Of a stretch of DNA of 64,000 nt, positions 1-11,815 are shown piece by piece. Positions within the stretch are counted from its first letter, which is position 1, and every line of letters begins with the position of its first letter. The notes below the pieces were generated by a model. The model searched no databases. It saw only the letters and a list, made by a program, of their open reading frames with translations, and had not been told where the DNA came from. Both the position numbers and the translations under genes were made by a program. The DNA lies in NCBI GenBank assembly GCA_963921195.1, contig OY992537.1, forward strand, positions 56,258,313 to 56,322,312, read 5' to 3'. Source of the stretch: Pegoplata infirma (taxonomy: Eukaryota > Arthropoda > Insecta > Diptera > Anthomyiidae).

Positions 1-873
1 AAAAAAACTGTAAAGTTAGCAAAAAAAGCTTGTAAACCTACAAGAAAATTTGCTGATTTTGAACCCACAATTTTTTTGCTAAAGTTAGCAAAAACGTTTT
101 GCTAAAAATTAGTTAACTGAAATTATTTGTATTTCAACTTAGTTCATACACATTTGAGGACCCCATTGGGTTCGGACCCAACAGGTCCAGACCCCGATGG
201 GCCTAGACCTAGTTGGGTTTCTTAAAAATCGTCATAGTTTTTGATCCAAAATTTGTGTCCGTTTCGCTCTACCTTGCTTAGTTTTTGAGATACGTGATTT
301 TAGGGGATCACTGGGGTCTTGAGAATTAAAAAATTCGATAACTTCAAAAATATTACTCGGAGAGCTTTTGGTTATTTTACGGTCTTGTTCTACGTGTTGA
401 GAGCTACAAAAACTCTTTTGGACTTTTTGTTGTGTCGGCAATATTTACCGAGATATGAGCATTTTAAAATTTTCGGGAATGCTAACTTTTTTGGATCCAA
501 AGTTAGGTCCCATTAGGGTCCACACATGTGAAGAGGACCCGCGAAAGTATGGTGATTCTAAGAACCAAAAATGCCCTCCATTTTGCTCTGTCTGGCTTAG
601 TTTCCGAGATAGCGCCATTTTAAGTTTTCTGAAAATAAAAAATTTATTTTTGCTAATGTTAGCAAAAAATCTTGTAAAAATGTTGTCAACTCAATTTCAA
701 ATTTAGCAAAAGAAATTAGTTCAAAGTTTGTTTAAAATTGCTAATGTGCTAAATGAAGTTTACAAGAATTTTTTGCTAACATGCTAATCTCAACTAAAAA
801 TTTGCTAAAAGTTAGCTAACTAGCATTAGCAAAAAAAAATTAGTAAATCTACTAACGTATTTTTTTGAGGGTA
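1..873. repeat. Interspersed repeat entering from left edge
   Basis: An AT-rich repeat already in progress at base 1. Its edges are rich in variants of GCTAATGTTAGCAAAAA, and the right edge TTTTTTTGAGGGTA resembles the CACTCAAAA end of TA-type MITEs seen elsewhere here. The core (about 150-590) is an inverted copy of 60600-60985: both hold the segments around ACATATCTCAAAAACTAAGC, CTCATATCTCGGTAAATATTG and CACATGTGAAGAG. No coding potential is apparent; the short frames across it are chance. Confidence 0.6.
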
Positions 874-1831
874 GAGTATTTTTAAGCTCCGCCCCAATGA
901 ATTAGGAAGCTGAAAATCACTAACATGTAGACTACTTTAGAATATAGCATATTCTATAGTCCGATTTAACATTATTGCAGTGTTGACGGGTGTTGAGAGG
1001 AAAAAGGGGCAAGGAAATATTTTGTTTTATTTTTTTTAATTTAACTAACTTTAAAGCCCTATTGACCTACGCAGCCGAAAATCGGGGAGCATATTGTCCT
1101 GACACTGGACCATATCCTAAAGTAGTCAGACTTAAAATTTTTGGACTGTGGACAGAGAATTAAGAGGGAAAAGGGGCGTGGATACGAGTATAGTACTAAC
1201 GATGGAGCTTATCCTAAAGTAGTCAGATTTAAAAAATTTAGAATGTGGACGGAGAATTAGGAGAAGAAATGGGCATGGAAAAATTATGTTTTTACATCTT
1301 ACCTAATTTTGAAGACACCTTATGACCTTGAAAGATGAAAATTGGAATGCATTTGGTACGGACTATGGCAAAGATCAAGACTGACCTGGATATCCAGTTA
1401 AAGGGCGGAGATACAAAAAAATCAATAGTGAATTTTGTTCAGTTTATATATATAATCTGTAACGTAGCCGGATTTTTGGCCTTCAAGACAGAGGAGTGGC
1501 GGAAGGCGGCGAATTTTAGTTTTTTAACATTTAGGTGGTTATTCAAAAAACTGAAATATAACTAAAGTAGGTGTATTTGACAGAAATTGCAGGTATATTT
1601 GTAAAAAAAACCTGCAATAAGTCTACTGTAAGTATTATGAATAACAGCCTTAAACTATTTCTGAAACCCCTAATGACTAAGAAAGCTGTAAGCATAAAGT
1701 ATTGATAATGGATCATATCCTTATGAAGTCAGATTTAATATTTAAACTGTGTACGGAGAATTATAAGGAAAAATTTAAGTGAAAAAATTGTGTTTTTTAA
1801 CATTTTAGCTAATTTTACAACCCTTCATGAA
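874..1831. repeat. Diverged repeat units, no gene
   Basis: Holds at least three diverged copies of a unit recognisable by GGACGGAGAATTA (near 1151, 1248 and 1752), each followed by a purine-rich stretch and a T-rich segment. A related unit, GGACGGAGAGACGAAAAGGG, lies at 4924-4943, immediately beyond the foldback element. The foldback therefore seems to have landed in another copy of this family. No reading frame is recognised. Confidence 0.5.
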
Positions 1832-1834
1832 TAA

Positions 1835-1961
1835 GGCCGGATTACTCAATGCTCCGTTATAAAATCACTCTCCGTTAAATTTAACTTTTCCATACAAATT
1901 TTGACATAAGGTTCCGTTAAACCGGCAGGTAGCAGCTATCTGGACATTGAGTAATCCGCCC
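1835..1961. mobile_element. Short MITE with TAA target duplication
   Basis: 127 bp bounded by 17-bp terminal inverted repeats: left GGCCGGATTACTCAATG, right (reverse complement) GGGCGGATTACTCAATG. The same trinucleotide TAA flanks both ends (1832-1834 and 1962-1964). A 3-bp TAA/TTA duplication fits PIF/Harbinger-like elements, but the sequence alone does not fix the superfamily. Non-coding. Confidence 0.75.
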
Positions 1962-2049
1962 TAAAAAAGATAAAAATTTCCATGTATATAGGAGTGACCA
2001 TGGGACAGATCCACACGATGGATTTTTGATATCCGGTTCAGAGCTCCCT

Positions 2050-2155
2050 ATTACTCGAGTAGTCGAGTACTCGAGCTACTCGAGCAGCTCGAGTAGCTCG
2101 TCAATTACTCGAGCAGCTCGAGTAGCTCGAGCTACTCGAGTAGCTCGAGTAGTAA
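2050..2155. repeat. CTCGAG palindromic array, left tip
   Basis: Tandem nested palindromes of the kind CTCGAGTAGCTCGAG and CTACTCGAGTAG, directly inside the left terminus of the foldback. The inverted counterpart is at 4793-4900. Each unit is self-complementary, so this tip can fold locally as well as pair with the far arm. Confidence 0.85.
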
Positions 2156-4792
2156 AACACACATTTTTTTATATTTAAACTCCTGTAAAACAAAAACTGT
2201 TATAGCTATTTTCAAAATTTTTACATTTTTGGAATGCTATGCTTCCAAAGAATATACATAATAAATATCAAATTAATAGGATTATCCTAGTGGCTTTGCT
2301 AAACTACTACTCGAAAAAGATCGGCGAGTTTTCATACAAATGTATGAAAATCCGCCCTCCTTTAAGCCTTAATATCAAATTATGAGAATATTTTCAAAAA
2401 AACATGTCATTATTTTTTACCAATTATGATCGCATATACGATTAGAATACTTCCTCGAAATTTCAACTCATTTCTACAAAAAATGTGGCATTGGCGATCT
2501 ACTACTCGAAAAAGATCGGATGCTTTCCATACAAATTTATGAAAATCAGTAGAATTTAGTTCTTTGAGTAGTAAAACACACAGTTTTTATCTTTGAACTC
2601 CTGTAAAACAAAAACTATTACACCGATTTTTAAAGTTTTTACATTTTTGAAATGGTATGGTTTCAAAGAATAAAAAGAATAAACATCAAATTAATATGAT
2701 TATCGTAGTGGCTTTGCCAAACTACTACTCGAAAAAGATCGGCGAGTTTCTATACAAATGTATGAAAATCCGACCGCCTTTGAACTTTAATCTCAATTTG
2801 TAAAAAAAAAATCAAAATAACATTAAATTATTTTTTGTCAACTATGATCGCATATATGATAAGAATACTTCCTTAAAATTTCAACTTATTTTTACCAAAA
2901 ATGTGTCATTGGCGAACTACTACTCGAAAAAGATCGGCCCATTTCCATACAACTGTATTAAAATCAGCCTACTTTTGAACTTTGACGTCACTTTATGAAA
3001 ATGTTTTCAAGAAAACATAACGTTATTTTTTGCCAATTATGATCGTATATATGATGAGAATTCCTCCTCAAAATTTTAATTCATTTCTACAAAAAATGTG
3101 GCATTGGTGAACTACTACTCGAAAAAGATCGGCCGCTTTCCATAATAATGTATGAAAATCTGCCCTTGTTCCAATTTAAATGTTAAATTATGAAAATATT
3201 TTCAAAAAACCATGCATAATTTTTTATCAATTATGATCGCATATGCGATAAGAATACTTCCTCGAAATTTCAACTCATTTCTACCAAAAATTTGGCATTG
3301 GCGAACTACTACTTACTCGAAACAGATAAGCCGCTTTTTATACAAATGTTTGAAAACCAGCACTTGTTTGAAGTTTAATTTCATTTGTGAAAATCTTTTT
3401 AGACCACTAAATTTATTTTTTTACATTTTATAATTGCAATGATAATATCACTTCTTAAATCATTATTTTAATTTTGACATAATTTACCTGTTGTGAATTT
3501 TTTAACCCAAATTGTTTTATTACCTAAAATTTCCCATTTATAATGTACCGTACATTTTTTTTTTTTTTTCATTTTACCTTTTAGTGCAATATTTATAGGC
3601 AGTGTTTTAAAAAAGGCACAGCAAAAGATTTTACAACCTAATAAAAGAACACGTGGTCTCAGCAAATTTTACTGCCATGGATTTTCCAAATATTTGTTTA
3701 TGACTCCTTTCATAAAAAAACAATTATCTTTAACATGTTTACGTAATTTATTTCAATTTTTTTTTGTTTAAATTTTACTGAAGTTATCTAGTCTATGAAT
3801 GGTAAGCGGCAGATATTTTTTGAGTAGTAGGTCGACAATGCCACATTTTTTGTAGAAATGAATTTAAATTTTGAGAAAGTATTCTTATCATTTATGCGAT
3901 CATATTTGGCAAAAAAATAACTTTGTGTTTTCGTGAAAACATTTTTACAAATTGACATTAAAGTTCAAAAGAGGGCATATTTACATACATTTGTATGAAA
4001 ATGGGCTGATCTTTTTCGAGTAGTAGTTCGCCAATACCACATTTTTGGTAGCAATGAGTTGAAATTTCGATGAAGTATTCTTATCATATATGCGATCATA
4101 ATTTGTAAAAAATTATTTCATTTTTTCTTGAAAATTTTGTCACAATTTGACATTAAAAGATTCACAGGAGGTCGGATTTTCATACATTTGTATAGAAACT
4201 CGCCGATCTTTTTCGAGTAGTAGCGTGGCAAAGCCACTATGATAATCCTATTTACTTGATATTTATCATGTTTATTCTTTGGAACCATACCATTTCAAAA
4301 ATGTAAAAATTGTAAAATACGGTATAATAGTTTTTGTTTTACAGGAGCTCAAAGATAAAAACTGTGTGTTTTACTACTCAAAGAAATAAATTCTACTGAT
4401 TTTCATAAATTTGTATGGAAAGCTTCCGATCTTTTTCGAGTAGTAGATCGCCAATGCCACATTTTTTGTAGAAATGAGTTGAAATTTCGAGGAAGTATTC
4501 TTATCGTATATGCGATCATAATTAGTAAAAAATAATGACATATTTTTTTGAAAATATTCTCATAATTTGATATTAAAGTTTAAAGGAGGGCGGATTTTCA
4601 TACATTTGTATGAAAACTCGCCGATCTTTTTCGAGTAGTAGGTTAGCAAAGCCACTACGATAATCCTATTAATTTGATATTTATTATGTATATTCTTTGG
4701 AAGCATAGCATTCCAAAAATGTAATAATTTTGAAAATAGCTATAATAGTTTTTGTTTTACAGGAGTTTAAATATAAAAAAATGTGTGTTTTA

Positions 4793-4900
4793 CTACTCGA
4801 GCTACTCGAGTAGCTCGAGCTACTCGAGCTGCTCGAGTAATTGACGAGCTACTCGAGCTGCTCGAGTAACGAGCTACTCGATTACTCGAGCTACTCGAGT
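4793..4900. repeat. CTCGAG palindromic array, right tip
   Basis: Mirror of 2050-2155: repeats of GAGCTACTCGAG and GAGCTGCTCGAG just inside the right terminus of the foldback. The serine/arginine-rich frame that can be translated through it is an artefact of the repeat. Confidence 0.85.
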
Positions 4901-5149
4901 AAAAGCGTAGGCTCTGATCCGGTTTAAGGACGGAGAGACGAAAAGGGCGTGCTAAATTTAGTTTTAAAATTTTTTCAGTAAAACCTTTTATACTCATTAA
5001 ATTTTTTCCAGTTTGGGAAATATATTGATGTAACTCAATCTAGCAATATTAAATTTTTTAAGCACAAACATAATTTTTTATAAAGTATGGTAAAAAATTA
5101 GAATTATTGGCAAAAGTGATTTGGTGTTCCGCCTGGCAGGGACAGGCTA

Positions 5150-6180
5150 TTCGACTAGTAATTTTTATAAAAAAATTTTGATAAAACAAAAAACATTTTA
5201 ATAAAAAAAAAAAGTTTTTAATAAAGAAAAAAAATTGATAACAAAATCTGATAAAAAAAGTTTAGATAAAAAACAAAATTTTTTGAAAAAAAAAAATTAT
5301 GAAAAAAAAATTCTGATGAAAAAATGTTTTTGATGAAAAAAAAAGGTTTTAATGAAAAAAAAAATTGATAAAAAAAAATGAAAAAAAAAACTGATGAAAA
5401 CGAAAAGTTTGATGAAAAGAAAAAGTTTGATGAAAAAAAATTTGTTGAAAAAAAAATAGAAAAAAAAATAATTTGTTTTGTTTTATACTAATTATGTTAC
5501 GTTTAAAAAAATTTATGTTAAAAAAAATTGATAAACAAAAATTGATGAAAAAAAATTTTGATGAGGAAAAAATTGGTAAAAAAAGAATGTTGATAAAAAA
5601 AAAATTTTTGATGAAAAACTAAATTTTGATGAAAAACTAAATTTTGATGAAAAACAAAATTTTGATGAAAAACAAAATTTTGATGAAACAAAAAACATTT
5701 TAATGAAAAAAAAAGTTTTTGATGAAGAAAAAAATTATGATAAAAAAATTCGAATGAAAAAACTTTTGATGAAAAACAAAATTTTTAAGAAAAAAAAATG
5801 CTGAAAAAAAGTTTTTTGAAGAAAAAAAGTTTTTGATGAAAAAAAAGTTTTGATAAAAAAAATGAAATAAAAATTGATGAAAAGAAAAAGTTTGATGAAA
5901 AAAAAATAAAAAAAAAATTGATAAAAAAAGTTGATCCAAAAACAATTTGTTTTGTTGAAAAATAATTATGTTACGTTTTCTTCACCAGCAGGTGAATTAT
6001 TATTCAAGTTACAAATCGAAGTTACAAACTTTTTTGGTTTTAAGAAAATGAAAACAGTAATTCTTATTTTCTTTTTTGTTAATCGGTAGCTTATATAGTC
6101 AAACTGAGGTGGCGCGCCATGGCGTCCTGCATCATTTTAAATTTAGACAACAGCCTAAAAACATTATCATGCTAAAAATG
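5150..6180 (+). repeat. Composite AT-repeat, copy without left module
   Basis: About 0.8 kb of a degenerate minisatellite (TTGATGAAAAAAA-like units, 5155-5940) followed by the conserved right module of this family: CACCAGCAGGTGAATTAT, then GGTTTTAAGAAAATGAAAA, AGCTTATATAGTCAAACTGA, GCGTCCTGCA and TAAAAACATTATCATG. The same right module recurs at 25915-26145, 47425-47640, 54780-54990 (inverted) and 32200-32410 (inverted). The Phe/Lys-rich frames through the minisatellite are not genes. Confidence 0.7.
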
Positions 6181-7022
6181 AAAAAACGAGATTTTGATCC
6201 AAAATTCCTGATCAGTAATTTTGGTCTACACTGTAGATAAATTGACTTTTTTATAAAATTAAAAATTTCAGAACGGGTTCTGAAAATTTCTTGTACACGG
6301 TTATGCGAAAACAGGGCTATAATCAAACTGACGGTTTTAATATTAGACATCAGCTTAAAAACATTATTATGGTAAAATAAATCTAAGACTGCCAATTCCT
6401 TTGGGAGTTTTTACTTTATTTTTTTTTTTTTGTCTCATTCAAGACCTCAATTTTTTTTCACAGCTTGATTTAGAACACATAAGAAAAAATATTAACATTA
6501 TTTGAGGAAATTTATTATCACTCACTATTTAAATTTTGTAATTAAATAAACCATCCAATAGAGTTTTAAATTTTATTTACTCTCAATAGTTTATATTTTC
6601 TATTGAAATCCTTTTTTTTTCTCCACAACTGCTGTATTAAAGGTTTATTGCACTTTTAAAATGTTGCTTTACACTGAATAACTACTGTATGTAGTTGCTT
6701 ATCCTTAGCAGTTTGAAGAGTAAGCACTACGTACTTTGTAATTTCTATATTATATATTTTTTATTTCCATTTAGCGCTCTTGGCATAAATTAAATCAAAT
6801 TACACAAAACACTCTAAGTAAAAATTGCAAAAAAAGTAGAAAAAAATATTGTTAAAAACAAAAAAAAAAAAACACATACCAAGAACTTAAAAGCTTATTT
6901 AACAACAAACAACAGCATCCAGTTACCAACCACCTACAAACTACCTGTAATAGGACAACTACCTCTTTAGCAACATTTTTAATAAGGTGACATTAATAGT
7001 CATTTTTGCTAATGTGATTCGT
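6181..7022. other. AT-rich stretch, nothing recognised
   Basis: Low-complexity AT-rich DNA. A second weak copy of the composite-repeat edge (GACATCAGCTTAAAAACATT) lies near 6346-6365. No gene, RNA or element boundary that I can support. Confidence 0.5.
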
Positions 7023-7030
7023 ATTCAAAC

Positions 7031-8241
7031 CAGTGTTGTCAGGTTTTTAGGGGTTTCCCCCAGAAAAACCCCTAAATCGACTTTGACCTTCCATAACTTT
7101 TAAAATAAACTTTGGATAGTTTAAATTGACCATAATCTATATGGTCAATTTAGCTTCTTGAGCATATTTTCTATTAGACTAATCCATTAAACAAGGTAAA
7201 ATGTGCAATAGATTTACTTTATTAAACGTTTAATATATTGACATTCGTAAAATGCACAAAATTGTCTTCAGACTTTTTATAGATTTTTGGCTACAGAAAC
7301 ATTAATTCGAAAAAATTATACAATCTGCGGTACTCTTATAAAGAAAATATTGGAGAACCCAAAAATTTCAATTTTACACTCAAAATAATAACTCTGTAAA
7401 ATACTCTGTAAAATGACTGTAATCGCAATTCAACAGATATTTGACAGAGTTTTCTGTCAAAATACAGATTTAAAGAAAATACTTTGTATTTTGCTGTGAC
7501 AAAAAACAAAGTTTCCTCTGTTATATTACTTATTACTTTGTAATCTTAATTTTACAGATAATAACAGAGTTTTCTGCTAAAATACAGAATACTTCGTATT
7601 TTTTTATAACCAAAAAAGTTTTCTGTTTTGAGTAGTTTTTGCTTTTGTTACCAAACATCAAAATTTAATCTGTATATTTTTTTTTTTTGAGAAAAAGTTG
7701 AAAAAGTAAAAAAAAAGGTTATCAAAAATTTTTTTTTCAGAAATCTTATAAAAAATTTACAAAATAACATGCATTTAACTAAACTCTGTAAGTTTATAGA
7801 GTTTTTCTGTAAATTTTTTTTGCATCATAGTTTTCTTTGCTAAATGGTGGTTTACTTTACCAATATTTTACTAGAAACTCTGTAAATTAACATTTTTTTT
7901 TGTCCAAATCATTTTACAGAGTTTTATAGTAAAATAACAGAGTTTTTTCTGTAAAAAAGCTTTCATATTTAACCAATATTTTACTATAAACTCTGTAAAT
8001 TAACAGTTTTTTCCTGTCAAAATCATTTTATAGAGTTTTTTAGTAAAATTACCAAGAAATGTTGTTAGCTGGAAAAGTATGGTGTACTCTGTAAAATTAG
8101 CAGAGTTTTTCTGTAATTTAACAGAGTTATTATTTTGAGTGTAGAAAATTATGGAAAAAGTTATATCAAGTTAAAGTCGATTTAGGGGTTTTTCGGGGGG
8201 GGGGGGGGGGGGGGGAAATCCCTAAAAAATTGACAACACTG
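7031..8241. mobile_element. hAT MITE with 8-bp duplication
   Basis: Left end CAGTGTTGTCAGGTTTTTAG and right end the complement of CAGTGTTGTCAATTTTTTAG, flanked by an exact 8-bp duplication ATTCAAAC (7023-7030 and 8242-8249). The inverted repeat continues inward about 70 bp through CCCCTAAATCGACTTT on both sides. Removing the nested element at 7377-8141 leaves about 444 bp with no coding capacity. The right arm carries an unbroken run of 21 G (8195-8215) where the left arm has only five C, so the G tract expanded after insertion. Confidence 0.9.
7377..8141. mobile_element. TA-type MITE nested in the hAT MITE
   Basis: 765 bp bounded by CACTCAAAATAATAACTCTG and its inverted counterpart ending CAGAGTTATTATTTTGAGTG. 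TA dinucleotides flank both ends (7375-7376, 8142-8143), as expected for Tc1/mariner-type transposition. The interior is built of many variants of ACTCTGTAAA / TTTACAGAGT in both orientations, so it can pair with itself along its whole length. It lies entirely inside the hAT MITE and is therefore the younger insertion. Confidence 0.85.
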
Positions 8242-8340
8242 ATTCAAACGGATGCTTTTTGTTAATAGTCAAAAAACGATAGGACTAAAATATCTTTTCT
8301 AATCAAAAAAGTCAGCTAATTTTTTTTTTTTTTTTGTGTA

Positions 8341-8463
8341 AAAAATAAGTTTGTTCTTGTTAAAATATATTACGTTATCCAATTTTATTCACATATGTCC
8401 ACTAGCGGACAAATTAAAGGTTAGGTTATGTAGAATGTACCAACATTTTCAAGGTGTTCTTAC
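8341..8463 (+). repeat. Dispersed fragment shared with 41510-41645
   Basis: This flank of the second foldback and part of the palindromic element's left arm share the order TTTGTTCTTGTT/TTTGTACTCGTT, TTCACAT, GTTATGTTGAATGTAC-like and GTGTTCTTAC. The foldback at 8464 starts exactly after GTTCTTAC of this fragment. Confidence 0.5.
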
Positions 8464-11262
8464 GCAGCAGAAATTTTGCTGAATTTGCAGCAGCTTTTGG
8501 AAAGGAAATTCGATTCATGGAGCGCATCCAAACCTGCTGAATTCTTGCATGATTCTCTAAGGCGATGTCACACTTTAGAGCGCTAGTTGGATACACCGGA
8601 AGAACGCTCTTAAGATGCTCTGAACTCACGTCTCTTTAGAGCGCTGAAAAAATCGCTATAAAGATGCAGTGAATTCATGTATCTTTTTAGAGCTATTTAA
8701 GCAGAATAAAGATGAAGCACATTTGACTATTTCTGAAATACAAATTACAAAATCTAAAATACAATTGACTATTTCTGAATTCAATTAGAAAATCTTTAAT
8801 ACAATTGACTAATTCTGAAACTCAGTTGACTTCCTGCCAGCATTTGGAAGAAATATCGCCTAAGAGATCCAATTGCATTTAAAAAATTTCCAATTATATT
8901 TCAAAAATTTCAAATTATATTTCAGAAACTTCCATTTATTGATTGAAGCGCTCTTTTCAGCGCTGATTAATGCGCAATAATGATGGAGTGAAATCATGTG
9001 TCTTTGTCCAAAACTCATGGTTTTTTATTCAAAAAGTGTTAAATATATTTAAAAGGAAAGCATGTGGGAAATTTTATCAAAATATAATTTTATATTTTAG
9101 GTTTTATTTAAAAAATCTTAGCAAAAAATTTAAATTTTTTCCCTTTACTTTTACTGCATTCTCAAGAGCGCTCTTTGGATGCGCTTCGGTATGCTATAAA
9201 AAGATGCTGTGTCGCCAAAATCTCGATTTATTTTTGCTGAGTATATTTTCGTTCATAAAATTTTAACCACTAAACTGACATCCATATTTTCCCATCGCAA
9301 AATTCTATTATTAAGAAAAATTTATCATACAGAAAAAATGTTCATATTTAGAGTCATTTTTCTCATAGAAAACTTCTTTAACTCTGAAATATTTTTCTAT
9401 AGAATAATTCTCAAAACCTAAAACTTATTTCCTTAGAAAACTTAAGTTCCGCAGAACATAAAGAAACTTATGTTGTTACTTAATAAAAAATATGTATAAT
9501 TACTAGGGCAAGTACTTTCATGAAAATGCATATTTTTACTCAGCGTTGTAAACATAAAATAAATTAAATATCTATCCGAATCAAAGTATTTGCAATAAAA
9601 TGGCATTGATTTGTAGATGCATATTTTTGCATATTTTGGCATAAATGCATATTTTTGCATATTTTAATATAAATTAGACTTTTTTTAAATTTCATCAATA
9701 TTTTTTCAAAACTTCCTTAGGAAAATTGAAACCATATCCCCTATTTCTTTTAGAAAAATGCATTTTTTAAAGAAAATGGATAGTTTTCCTATTTAAAATG
9801 TTTCTATTCTGAGATATTTATGAATATCTCTTCACTAATCGTAAAGAAAAAAATGTTTTCGAATTTAAGATTTTTTACAGGAAAATTGAATTTTTATTTT
9901 GATTAGAGTTAGGGTGGGGTATTTTGCCTTTTTTTGACTTGAAAGTCGGAAAATTCCGAAACAGTAAAAAAAAAAAGTATTTGAAAAACAAATATTTTTT
10001 TTTCGAATAAAGATCTCAAAGTATTGAAAAATAACTTGTTTTAGAAAAATACCCAGCAAAATGTTCGATTCCAAAGAATCGGTTGTGGAATTAACTATAC
10101 TACCCTGCAATCGATTCTACTATGCATTGCATCATCGATGATTTTTGTTTGAGATTGTCACGAAAGCAATACATCCTTTTCCTCCAAACCAGAACACTTA
10201 TCTGTTCTTCGGAATCTATTCTAGAATATGTTGCATATAGTGGTACAAGAAGGGATTCCGCGATTTTTTAACGGTTACATATCTGTTCCATGTAATGAAT
10301 TATGGAACCAGTTCTGAATAATTAAATGAAATTGTTTTTAAAAAATTTTATTTTTTTTCTTTACAAAAAATTTGAAAACTAAATACACAAGTACATATAA
10401 ACTTACAATAATTTTACCACAATAATCTTATTAAGAAAAAATCTATAGACTCAGAATCTGAGACTTTTTTTATAAGAAAAATGTTCCAGAATCTGAGACT
10501 GTTTATAGCATACCGTAGCGCATCCAAAGAGCGCTCTTAGAGATGCAGTAAAAGGAAGGGGAAAAATTTTAATTTTTTTTCAAGATATTTTATATAAAAC
10601 TTATAATGTGTAATTATTTTTTGATAAAATTTCACACTTGCTTTCCTTTTTAATATTTTTAACACTTTTTGAATAAAAAAACATGAGTTTTAGACAAAGA
10701 CACATGATTTGACTGCATCATTATTGCGCATTAATCAGCGCTGCAAAGAGCGCTTCAATCATAGCATCTTTGACGCTGTTCCCAAAAAAAATCCCATAAA
10801 AAATGTGAAAATGAAAATTTCCGATATTTTTTTGATGTTCACTTCCGATTTTTTTTTTCATTTTGTTTCACATAAATAAAGTTTTGTAAAGTAAAACGAA
10901 TGAATTTTTTTGTTATATTTTTTTAAATTTTAGTTATTTGATTTCAACTTTGAATTTACAGCATCTTTATTCTGTTTAAATCAGCTCTACAAAGATACAT
11001 GAATTCACTGCATCTTTAATCTGCTTAAATCAGCGCTAAAAAGATACATGAATTTACAGCATCCTTATTCTGCTTAAATCAGCGCTCTAAAGACACGTGA
11101 TTTCAGTGCATCTAAAGAGCGCTGTTTCTGTGTATCCAACTAGCGCTCTAAAGTGGGACATCGCCTTAGGGAATCATGCATGAATTCAGCGCAATTGGAT
11201 GCGCTCCTTTACTCAAGTTCCCCTTCCAAAAGCTGCTGAACGTTCAGCAAAATTTCTGCTGG
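8464..11262. mobile_element. Second foldback element, 2.80 kb
   Basis: Inverted repeat with arms at about 8464-9215 and 10500-11262 and a 1.3-kb spacer. Ends are GCAGCAGAAATTTTGCTGAA (left) and the complement of CCAGCAGAAATTTTGCTGAA (right). Flanks GTTCTTAC (8456-8463) and GTTACTAC (11263-11270) match at 6 of 8 positions, a possible decayed hAT-style duplication. The arms contain subrepeats marked by AGCGCTCTAAAGA and ATGCAGTGAATTCATG. A partial copy of the left arm sits at 29636-29990. The spacer has AT-rich sequence, a GCATATTTTTGCAT cluster near 9610-9665 and CAGAATCTGAGACTTTTT units. No transposase frame was found. Confidence 0.7.
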
Positions 11263-11270
11263 GTTACTAC

Positions 11271-11815
11271 TAATGTTGCCTTATTTAAACATTACTCCTA
11301 TATATTTTTTTTTGCATCTTTTTTATTTTAACCAAGTTTACCATAAAATGCACTAAAAATATTATTTGTTTTCAATTGCAGGTAAATGACATTGTCAGTC
11401 GTCTACTCCACATATGTTTGGTGACGACATCTGTTTCAAAATATCTCTAAATGGCTACTGGAATATTGTGGTTCTAGTTTGGGTTAATTTTTGTTCCCTG
11501 CATAATAGGGTGGGTCAATGATTTGCATATTTGAGAATCTCGTTAAGTAATAACAAAAAGTCGGTGCGCATTTTGGAGCTGATAACGGAAAAAATTATAA
11601 AAAAAATTTGGAAAATATATTTAGTCCTCTACAAGCAGTTTTAATTCGCTGTTTTCGGAAAAAAAAATATTTTTTTTTAAATATATTAAAAATTTTGTAA
11701 AATAAATCTTCCCGAGGAAAAATGTTTCGATATATTCTTATTTATCACATATTTTCCGAGATTTGGAAGACCAGTTCTGATCCGAGTATGATCAGTACTG
11801 ATCTGAGATCTGAAA
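11271..11815. other. Unassigned AT-rich DNA
   Basis: No gene, RNA or element end recognised between the foldback and the palindrome that starts near 11816. Confidence 0.5.

Larger units (their letters stand above)
2039..4916. mobile_element. hAT-type foldback element, 2.88 kb
   Basis: A giant inverted repeat starting CAGAGC and ending GCTCTG, with an exact 8-bp target duplication ATCCGGTT at 2031-2038 and 4917-4924. The left arm runs about 2039-3380 and the right arm about 3800-4916; the central 0.4 kb is unpaired. The arms contain ordered subrepeats of roughly 195-225 bp, each marked by CTACTACTCGAAAAAGATCGG or its complement: six on the left (near 2303, 2499, 2721, 2916, 3111, 3304) and five on the right. 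The outermost 100 bp on both sides are arrays of CTCGAG-containing palindromes. The 8-bp duplication and CAG terminus point to hAT transposition. No transposase frame is present, so it is non-autonomous. The architecture resembles Drosophila FB elements, which also have long TIRs built of subrepeats. Confidence 0.85.

Noticed and set aside
4767..4997. Ser/Ala/Arg-rich open frame
   Set aside because: It is translation of the CTCGAG palindrome array at the foldback tip.
5513..5945. Phe/Lys-rich open frames in A-rich tracts (also near 25276-25581, 47088-47282, 53007-53468, 55228-55476)
   Set aside because: They are translation of the GATGAAAAAAA minisatellite; all copies of the repeat give similar frames and none has a domain.
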